Under the pieces are notes generated by a model. That model was given only the letters and a program-made list of their open reading frames with translations. It was not told the DNA's origin and searched no databases. Below, piece by piece: positions 7,682 to 13,307 of a DNA stretch of 15,228 bases (position 1 is its first letter; the number at the start of each line of letters is the position of its first letter). Location: contig JAKFDL010000010.1 of assembly GCA_036676175.1 (NCBI GenBank), forward strand, positions 1 through 15,228, in the 5' to 3' direction. Source of the stretch: Methylotenera_A sp036676175 (lineage in GTDB: Bacteria; Pseudomonadota; Gammaproteobacteria; Burkholderiales; Methylophilaceae). Made by a program: the position numbers and the translations under genes.

Positions 7682-7710
7682 AGTATAGTCTTGCGGACGA
7701 AAATATGCAA
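7682..7710 (-). promoter_or_regulatory. Candidate infA promoter
   Basis: On the minus strand -35 TTGCAT (plus 7705-7710) and -10 TATACT (7682-7687) are spaced by 17 bp. Transcription would start about 7675, giving a leader of roughly 90 nt before the GTG of infA. The leader contains a short CTCAA/TTGAG hairpin. The -10 is good and the -35 weak. Confidence 0.45.
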
Positions 7711-7748
7711 TCAAATGTCTTATTTTTACATTATTTTAATGATAATGC

Positions 7749-7777
7749 TTGACATGCTAGTGATTAATCCATATAAA
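7749..7777 (+). promoter_or_regulatory. Promoter of the cold-shock gene
   Basis: A consensus -35 TTGACA (7749-7754), a 17-bp spacer and -10 TATAAA (7772-7777) form a strong sigma-70 type promoter. Transcription would begin near 7784, leaving an untranslated leader of about 100 nt before the ATG at 7883. Long leaders are a known feature of cold-regulated csp genes. Confidence 0.8.
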
Positions 7778-7809
7778 GGCGATTAGGCGTTTACATTTTT
7801 AATTAATTC

Positions 7810-7832
7810 GGTCCTTCGGGATCATTTTTTTT
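7810..7832 (+). promoter_or_regulatory. UUCG-loop hairpin plus T8 in the csp leader (possible attenuator)
   Basis: GGTCC (7810-7814), loop TTCG (7815-7818) and GGATC (7819-7823) form a 5-bp stem with one G-U pair and a C(UUCG)G tetraloop. One base later eight T follow (7825-7832). This has the layout of an intrinsic terminator but lies within the transcribed leader, about 50 nt before the start codon. A second, weaker structure follows: GGAG (7838-7841) with CTCC (7856-7859), or GGG/CCC at 7850-7860, then T5 (7861-7865). Confidence 0.55.
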
Positions 7833-7882
7833 GAAATGGAGACTTTTTTGGGTGCCTCCCTTTTTAGTAAGAAAGTAATATT

Positions 7883-8086
7883 ATGGCAACAGGTATTGTA
7901 AAATGGTTTAATGATTCTAAGGGTTTTGGTTTCATTACCCCAGATGCAGGCGGTGACGATTTATTCGCACATTTCTCTGCTATCGTTGATAGCGGCTACA
8001 AAAGTTTGAAAGAAAATGATCGCGTTAGTTTTGACGTGACAGAAGGTCCAAAAGGCAAACAAGCTTCTAACATTCAGAAGACTTAA
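7883..8086 (+). CDS. cspA: Cold-shock protein, CspA family
   Basis: This is a 67-residue single OB-fold protein that binds single-stranded RNA and DNA and acts as an RNA chaperone. RNP1 KGFGFI (13-18) and RNP2 DLFAHF (26-31) are intact, with the aromatic surface including W8 and F9, and KGKQASNIQ at the C-terminus. The length is typical. The Shine-Dalgarno is weak (AAGAAAG, about 7 nt before ATG). Regulation probably acts on the RNA: the gene has a strong promoter, a leader of about 100 nt with a terminator-like hairpin, and a 3' hairpin with a GTAA loop. The symbol is by family; several csp paralogues usually coexist, and cold induction of this one is not proven by sequence. Confidence 0.95.
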   Translation: MATGIVKWFNDSKGFGFITPDAGGDDLFAHFSAIVDSGYKSLKENDRVSFDVTEGPKGKQASNIQKT

Positions 8087-8092
8087 TTGCTT

Positions 8093-8110
8093 TGCAGAGG
8101 TAACTCTGCA
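8093..8110 (+). promoter_or_regulatory. 3'UTR hairpin with GTAA tetraloop after the csp gene
   Basis: TGCAGAG (8093-8099) and CTCTGCA (8104-8110) form a perfect 7-bp stem around GTAA (8100-8103), a GNRA-type loop. It begins 7 nt after the csp stop codon and has no T-tract, and the true terminator comes 50 nt later. A role in mRNA stability is an inference. Confidence 0.55.
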
Positions 8111-8158
8111 TTCAAACTAACGGATTCGACGTTTATTTTAAACATAAGAATTCTTAAA

Positions 8159-8184
8159 AATGGCTCCTTGTGAGCCATTTTTTT
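8159..8184 (+). terminator. Rho-independent terminator of the csp gene
   Basis: AATGGCTC (8159-8166), a 5-nt loop CTTGT, and GAGCCATT (8172-8179) form an 8-bp stem, extendable with A-T pairs. A run of seven T (8178-8184) overlaps the end of the stem. It lies 73 bp after the csp stop. Confidence 0.9.
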
Positions 8185-8188
8185 CATT

Positions 8189-8223
8189 AAAAAAGCTGAC
8201 GTTATATGATTTAACCAACGTCA
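8189..8223 (-). terminator. Rho-independent terminator of the lactonase-family gene
   Basis: On the minus strand TGACGTT and AACGTCA (plus 8217-8223 and 8197-8203) form a 7-bp stem with a 13-nt loop. GC and six T (8189-8194) follow. It lies 28 bp after the stop of the minus-strand gene and directly abuts the csp terminator, insulating the two convergent units. Confidence 0.75.
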
Positions 8224-8251
8224 TCCAAGAAATCTGGCTTTCATATAATGC

Positions 8252-9388
8252 TTAATGTAGTGAAAATATATAGGCAGGCTTTTTAATGTCTACTCTAGCG
8301 GACGTTTTGCTTAAACGGCCTGTAACTAGATCCCTTTTAAAAAGACGTATTTCATCGGAGTCCTGATTGGCGACGAGCAAAAAATGACCGTCAGGGCTGA
8401 GATTAAAGTTTCTCGGTGTTCGACCGCCTGTTGATATTTGTTGAATCAGGCTCAAACCTCCTTCTAAATCAGCCTGAAACACGCTCATATTATTAGCGTC
8501 GCCTCTATTTGAAACATAGATAAATTTACCATCGGGAGATAGCCGTATTTCCGCAGCTTGCACATGACCTTTAAATTGTGCAGTACTAAGCGAATATGTA
8601 CTAGCGTGTCTGATTTGTCCATTTTCATAAAAATAGACGCCGATTTCACCGGTTAATTCATGTACAAGATACAGCAATTTGCCATCAGGGTGCATCACCA
8701 TATGCCTTGGCCCAGAGCCAGCAGCTACGCTGAAATGCGCAGGAGTTGCCTGAGTTACTGGTGCCGCCTTGGAGTAATCTAGATCGTAAATATGTATTTT
8801 ATCAGTCCCCAAATCGGCAACTAGCAGCTGCTTACCATTTGGGTGGAATATCATACTGTGTACATGCGCACTATTTTGCCGCTGTTTATTAATGCTTTTA
8901 CCTGAATGCTGCACAGATTGCTTGAAATGCAAGCCACCCAAGCTATCGACCCCATAAATACTAAAGCTTCCACTTTCATAGTTTGCCACTGCAAGAAGGC
9001 GCTCTGAATTATCTAGTGCGATATAACAAGGGTGGTCGCCTAGGCTATCAGTTTCACCTAACAACTCTAAGGTTGGCTGGCCTTGATTAAAGCCATAAGT
9101 TCTTAGCTTGCCATTCGGAATGCTTTCAACAGTGTAAACATGCGTTCTGCTTCGATTTGCAATAACAAAAGTAGGGTTTTTGATTATACTAGCCACTACT
9201 TTAGAACTAAGTACCATATTGGTTTGATCAAGGCTGAGTAGCTCAATGCCTTGATTTTTTGCCTCTGTGTAAGTGCCAATTAGGTACGTGCTAGTTGAAA
9301 GTATTTCATGCGATACAAGTGGCGTTGCGCTTGTGCCGTAAGCAAACAAAGCAATAATTAAAACAATCATTCTTCGAATATATTCCAT
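8252..9388 (-). CDS. Exported beta-propeller lactonase-family protein (YbhE/Pgl-like, PF10282)
   Basis: The 378-residue protein is built from propeller-blade repeats of the 6-phosphogluconolactonase/3-carboxymuconate cyclase-like family: YLIGTYTE near 35-42, HVHSMIFHPNGKQLLVADLGTDKIHIY, GSGPRHMVMHPDGKLLYLV, AAEIRLSPDGKFIYVSNRG and RNFNLSPDGHFLLVANQDS. The N-terminus (positive RR at 5-6, hydrophobic 8-18, then TSA near 19-21) looks like a Sec signal peptide, so the mature protein is probably periplasmic. Cytoplasmic E. coli Pgl lacks such a signal. A role in the oxidative pentose phosphate or dissimilatory RuMP cycle is therefore unlikely; the substrate is unknown. A good Shine-Dalgarno (GAGGGA, 6 nt before ATG) supports the start. 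The GGDEF-EAL gene ends 89 bp upstream on the same strand, so co-transcription is possible, though a TATAAA within that gap could be an own -10. Confidence 0.88.
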   Translation of the reverse strand: MEYIRRMIVLIIALFAYGTSATPLVSHEILSTSTYLIGTYTEAKNQGIELLSLDQTNMVLSSKVVASIIKNPTFVIANRSRTHVYTVESIPNGKLRTYGFNQGQPTLELLGETDSLGDHPCYIALDNSERLLAVANYESGSFSIYGVDSLGGLHFKQSVQHSGKSINKQRQNSAHVHSMIFHPNGKQLLVADLGTDKIHIYDLDYSKAAPVTQATPAHFSVAAGSGPRHMVMHPDGKLLYLVHELTGEIGVYFYENGQIRHASTYSLSTAQFKGHVQAAEIRLSPDGKFIYVSNRGDANNMSVFQADLEGGLSLIQQISTGGRTPRNFNLSPDGHFLLVANQDSDEIRLFKRDLVTGRLSKTSARVDIKKPAYIFSLH

Positions 9389-9477
9389 GGCTATTCCCTC
9401 GCCTAAACTAAAACTGAAAGCTTATAGTTGCTACTTTAAGCGATTTTTATATCTAAAACGTGACCAGAAAAATCAAC

Positions 9478-11781
9478 CTATGGATTTATACTTTTAGAAG
9501 TGACTATCAGTTCTAGAAGCTGATCTAACGTGCCTGGCCGGGCTAACAGGTAGCCCTGTCCATAATCGCAACCAAACTGGTTTAACAAGGTTTTCTGGCT
9601 TACCGTTTCTATCCCTTCTGCAATCACTTTAATGTCCAGTTTTTGAGCCATATGGATAATGGCCTCACAAAGCACAGCATCATAATTGTCAGATGCAAGA
9701 TTCTGAATAAATGATTTATCTATTTTTACATAGTGAATATCAAATTTTTTCAGGTAGGCAAGCGCTGAATAACCTGTTCCAAAGTCATCAATAGAAAGCT
9801 CAATACCTGCATTTTGCAAGGTGGAGAGGGTGCTTAACACGATATGAGATGCCTCTAAAAGAAGTCCTTCTGTAATTTCGAGGCAAATACAGCTCCCCGG
9901 AATCCCATGTGCATTAATACTTTTGACCCAGTTTAGCAGGCTCTCTGGATGGTGAAGTTGGTGTGGGGAAACGTTAATGCTTAACTGAAAATCAGCACCC
10001 AGATTATGGCGAATATTGGATAAATCCTTTAACGCTTGATGAAAAACCCACTGGCCTAATTGATCAATCAATCCCGTTTCTTCTGCAATCGGAATAAAAT
10101 CAACTGGGTTGACTAAACCTTTGGTAGGATGATTCCATCTAATCAATGCTTCTGCTTTGGTAATGCTTGAATCTTTTAGATTGAGTATAGGTTGGTAATA
10201 CATGATGAACTGCTCTTTAAGCATAGCACTTCTTAAATCATTCGCAATAGATAGTCTATTGGATGAAGTAGCCTGCATTGATTGCGTAAAAAATTTATAA
10301 CGATTGCGGCCAAGTTTCTTCGCTTCATACATGGCCTGGTCGGCGTATATGAGTAATCCTTCAGTGCTCTGACTATCATCCGGATATAGAGTTACGCCTA
10401 TACTGGCAGAAATAAAGAACAAGTTGTTATCAATAGAAAACGGCTTTTCGAGCTCAATTAATATTTTTTGACAGGTTTTTTCTAGGCTATAGATATCTTT
10501 CAGATCAGCCATAATCACCATGAACTCATCTCCGCCAATACGTGCGGTTGTATCAGATGACCTGACGCATGTACTGATACGGTCGGCCGCCTCTGCCAGT
10601 AATTTATCGCCAACGGTATGGCCTGATTGATCATTGACGCGCTTAAAGTTATCTAAATCAATGTACAGCAGACCCACTGGCAAATTAGATCTGTCCGCCC
10701 TATCTAGCGCTTGTTGGAGGCGGTTATGTAACAAGTGGCGATTAGGTAGTTTTGTTAGGAAATCAAAATTGGCCTGATGCCAAATTTGTTGTTGCGATTC
10801 AACCTCTTTTTTCTTAATAGCTTCTTTTAATCGGTAAAATCTGACCAAGCCTATTATGAGTATGATAGAGATAGCGCTAAGTATGGCAGTGATAAAATGG
10901 TTAATTTTAGGGTCATTAACTCTCCATTTTTCAAGTAATTCCTTGTTGTCTGGCTCAATTGCTGACAACCCCTTTTCTAATATAGAAGCAAGCTCTGGCC
11001 GATCACTACTAACGGCCATTGAAACCTCAGAGCTAAATGGTGTAAGCCCGGATTTTTCTGCATATTTTAAGCGGTTAAACGCGATATTGTAATCAATGAC
11101 CATTTCATTGCCTACGTAAGCATCCACAGTTCCAACTCTCAGCTCTTCAAGGGCTTCATCCGCAATATCAACGTATACGAGTTTTATTTTAGGATAGTTG
11201 TCGCGTATTTTCTGCCCCAAAGGCCCACCTCTAAAGATAGCAACACGTGCGTTATCAAGGTCTTCCAGAGACGTTATTTTTGAATCTTTCTTGGTGTGCT
11301 TGTTTGTGTAAATTGCGAGTGGAAACACAAGAAATGGTTGATTCAACGAACGAAATTTGGGATTCTTCAAGCTTTTATTACTAACCCCTGAAATGACATC
11401 TGCTTCCTCTGGCTCGATATTATCGTGATAGTCCATGATAATAAAATTGACTTGTAGCAAATTCGCCAGCCGAGTCAAATAGTCAATTGATAACCCTCTA
11501 TGCTTCTCACTTTCCAGCTTGAATTCGATTGGCATCCATCCGCTTTTAACGGCTACTCTGATGTTCTGGTTTTTTTCAAGCCACGCTTTCTCATTGGGGG
11601 TAAGTCTTATATTGAACTCTTGGGCCTCACGGTTTTTTTTGGCGCTACTGATTTTTTCTGGATGAATAGTTTCGGCGGCAATTAGAGTTGGCTGAGTCGA
11701 AGAGAGTAAAAGGCAAAGAATTGCTAGCTGGAGTATTAATTTCAGAAGGTCTTGCCTATAAAATAATATGAAGCTTTGCAT
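9478..11781 (-). CDS. Membrane c-di-GMP protein: solute-binding sensor, GGDEF and EAL domains
   Basis: This is a 767-residue predicted inner-membrane signalling protein. A signal-anchor-like hydrophobic stretch (12-36) leads to a periplasmic solute-binding domain of the family-3 (amino-acid-binding) type at about 70-290 (RVAVKSGWMPIEF; GLSIDYLTRLANLL; VAIFRGGPLGQKI; GTVDAYVGNE). A transmembrane helix follows at 295-315. The cytoplasmic part holds a GGDEF domain (about 335-497) with intact GGDEF at 416-420 and an inhibitory I-site RSSD at 407-410, then an EAL domain (510-760) with EALIRW (544-549), LEITEG, DDFGTGYS (665-672), K686 and EGIET (722-726). Both catalytic sets look complete, so it may make or break down c-di-GMP according to a small periplasmic ligand. 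The ATG at 11781 has no obvious Shine-Dalgarno. A minus-strand TATAAT lies at 11848-11853. Net activity cannot be read from sequence. Confidence 0.95.
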   Translation of the reverse strand: MQSFILFYRQDLLKLILQLAILCLLLSSTQPTLIAAETIHPEKISSAKKNREAQEFNIRLTPNEKAWLEKNQNIRVAVKSGWMPIEFKLESEKHRGLSIDYLTRLANLLQVNFIIMDYHDNIEPEEADVISGVSNKSLKNPKFRSLNQPFLVFPLAIYTNKHTKKDSKITSLEDLDNARVAIFRGGPLGQKIRDNYPKIKLVYVDIADEALEELRVGTVDAYVGNEMVIDYNIAFNRLKYAEKSGLTPFSSEVSMAVSSDRPELASILEKGLSAIEPDNKELLEKWRVNDPKINHFITAILSAISIILIIGLVRFYRLKEAIKKKEVESQQQIWHQANFDFLTKLPNRHLLHNRLQQALDRADRSNLPVGLLYIDLDNFKRVNDQSGHTVGDKLLAEAADRISTCVRSSDTTARIGGDEFMVIMADLKDIYSLEKTCQKILIELEKPFSIDNNLFFISASIGVTLYPDDSQSTEGLLIYADQAMYEAKKLGRNRYKFFTQSMQATSSNRLSIANDLRSAMLKEQFIMYYQPILNLKDSSITKAEALIRWNHPTKGLVNPVDFIPIAEETGLIDQLGQWVFHQALKDLSNIRHNLGADFQLSINVSPHQLHHPESLLNWVKSINAHGIPGSCICLEITEGLLLEASHIVLSTLSTLQNAGIELSIDDFGTGYSALAYLKKFDIHYVKIDKSFIQNLASDNYDAVLCEAIIHMAQKLDIKVIAEGIETVSQKTLLNQFGCDYGQGYLLARPGTLDQLLELIVTSKSINP

Positions 11782-11988
11782 TTTATATGTGCTGAATAAG
11801 TCTCTTGTATATAGAGAACATAAGCTTCTACTATATTAAACCTTTATATTATAGTTATATAGCGATTTGTGATTATGCCCGCTGCTGCTGAAATGAAGAC
11901 TTGGCTTCGGAGGATGCCACGTTTATTACACACGCTAAAATCGTTATCAATTGAGGTCAGCATATCGACTAGCGAGAGAAGTAAAGCC

Positions 11989-13104
11989 TTAACTAGCTAA
12001 AGCCTGCTCGGCAGATACATAATCACAACCTAACGCTTCAGCAACAGCCTGATTGGTGACCATGCCATTGTGTATACACAGGCCTTGTAATAGATTTTGA
12101 TCATCTTTTAGTGCCTGTAAGCCTTTGTCTGCAAGTGCCAATATAAAAGGCTGGGTAGCATTATTGAGGGCATAAGACGAAGTCTTTGGAACCGCTGCGG
12201 GCATATTGGCAACGCAATAGTGGATAACATTATCAACTAAGTAAATAGGGTCGTCGTGTGTCGTAGCCCGTGAGGTTTCGCAGCCGCCGCCTTGATCGAT
12301 AGCGACATCTACAATGACTGCGCCTGGTTTCATGCGCTTCACGATAGCATGGCTAATCAGTTTTGGTGCGGTGGCCCCGCGTATGAGTACACCTATGATG
12401 ATCAAATCCGCATCTAAACAATGACGTTCAATCGTTTCCACGTTAGAAAAAGCCGTGTTAAGCAAAGGCCCAAATTGTGTTAATAGATTTTTCAACACCT
12501 CCATATTGCGATCAATGACCCAAACTTCTGCACCCATACCCAATGCAATCTGTGCAGCATTCGCGCCTACTACGCCACCGCCTATAATCACGACCTTTGC
12601 CCGAGTTGCACCAGCTACACCACCCAGCAACACTCCCAAGCTGCCATGTGGACGCTCCAAAAAATGAGCACCAGCCTGTATTGAAAGTCGTCCAGCTACG
12701 GCAGACATAGGGGCTAGCAAGGGTAAGCCACCACTATTGTCAGTGACCGTTTCGTAAGCAATGCAAGTGGCAGCGGATTTTATTAAGTCTAAGGTTTGCA
12801 GTGGATCTGGTGCCAGATGTAAATAGGTAAACAAAATATGCCCGCTATGAAGAAGTTTTCGCTCACTGGCTTGGGGCTCTTTCACTTTGACAATCAATTG
12901 CGCTGATTCGAAGATTCGTTCTGGGCTATTTACTATAGTGGCACCAGCAGCCTCATATTCAGCATCAGAAGCGCCGATGCCGATGCCCGCATCAGTCTCT
13001 ACCATCACTTGGTGACCACGCATAGTAAGTGCTTTTACATTGGCGGGAACGATGCCAACGCGATACTCCCTGTTCTTGATTTCCTTTGGGACTCCAATCA
13101 GCAT
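11989..13104 (-). CDS. ald: Alanine dehydrogenase (NAD-dependent)
   Basis: Ald interconverts L-alanine and pyruvate plus ammonia using NAD, linking nitrogen and carbon metabolism in the cytoplasm. The 371 residues begin with the signature MLIGVPKEIKNREYRVG and align with canonical numbering: R15, K75 (in KVKEP), H96 (in TYLHLA) and D270 (in VDVAIDQGG). The Rossmann motif is GGGVVGANAA from residue 175, with D198 at the end of the second strand for NAD. The C-terminus contains NMPAAVPKTSSYALNNAT, typical of Ald rather than transhydrogenase PntA. It is complete, with no clear Shine-Dalgarno before the ATG. It is divergent from a PAS-GGDEF-EAL gene (203-bp gap) and followed after 207 bp by the other GGDEF-EAL gene on the same strand. 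Direction in vivo (alanine use or ammonium assimilation) is not determined. Confidence 0.97.
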   Translation of the reverse strand: MLIGVPKEIKNREYRVGIVPANVKALTMRGHQVMVETDAGIGIGASDAEYEAAGATIVNSPERIFESAQLIVKVKEPQASERKLLHSGHILFTYLHLAPDPLQTLDLIKSAATCIAYETVTDNSGGLPLLAPMSAVAGRLSIQAGAHFLERPHGSLGVLLGGVAGATRAKVVIIGGGVVGANAAQIALGMGAEVWVIDRNMEVLKNLLTQFGPLLNTAFSNVETIERHCLDADLIIIGVLIRGATAPKLISHAIVKRMKPGAVIVDVAIDQGGGCETSRATTHDDPIYLVDNVIHYCVANMPAAVPKTSSYALNNATQPFILALADKGLQALKDDQNLLQGLCIHNGMVTNQAVAEALGCDYVSAEQALAS

Positions 13105-13183
13105 AAATATTTTTAAATCAAAATAATCACCATGTCAGACTAGCATGAAAATAAATAAAAATGGACTGTATCGAGGGAAAGTT

Positions 13184-13214
13184 TTGACAGCGCTCCAAAT
13201 TAATCCTTTAAAAT
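13184..13214 (+). promoter_or_regulatory. Candidate promoter of the PAS-GGDEF-EAL gene
   Basis: A perfect -35 TTGACA (13184-13189) is followed by TTTAAA after 17 bp (13207-13212) or TAAAAT after 19 bp (13209-13214). This would give a leader of about 85 nt before the ATG at 13308. It lies in the 203-bp divergent gap shared with ald. No equally good promoter is visible for ald on the other strand. Confidence 0.5.
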
Positions 13215-13307
13215 ACAATCATCATTATAAATATGCTCAATACAGTTTGATTTTGAAATTTTTGGTATACAGTCAGATAATCTGCTGAATGCTAGCAAAG
13301 GACTAAT

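Noticed and set aside
7725..7750. Fur-box-like AT repeats (ATGATAATG) beside the csp -35
   Set aside because: Only about half of a Fur-type repeat is present and no iron-related gene is nearby; it could equally be an AT-rich UP element.
7836..7901. Upstream ORF of 21 codons overlapping the csp start
   Set aside because: ATG 7836 opens a frame that ends inside the csp gene, but there is no Shine-Dalgarno before it and the T-rich leader explains the composition; nothing supports translation.
11782..11988. Possible regulatory element between ald and the GGDEF-EAL gene (GCTGCTGCTG run, TGGC/GCCA dyad)
   Set aside because: Arms are only 4 bp, there is no T-tract and no recognisable riboswitch or terminator; only a weak -10 for the downstream gene is visible.
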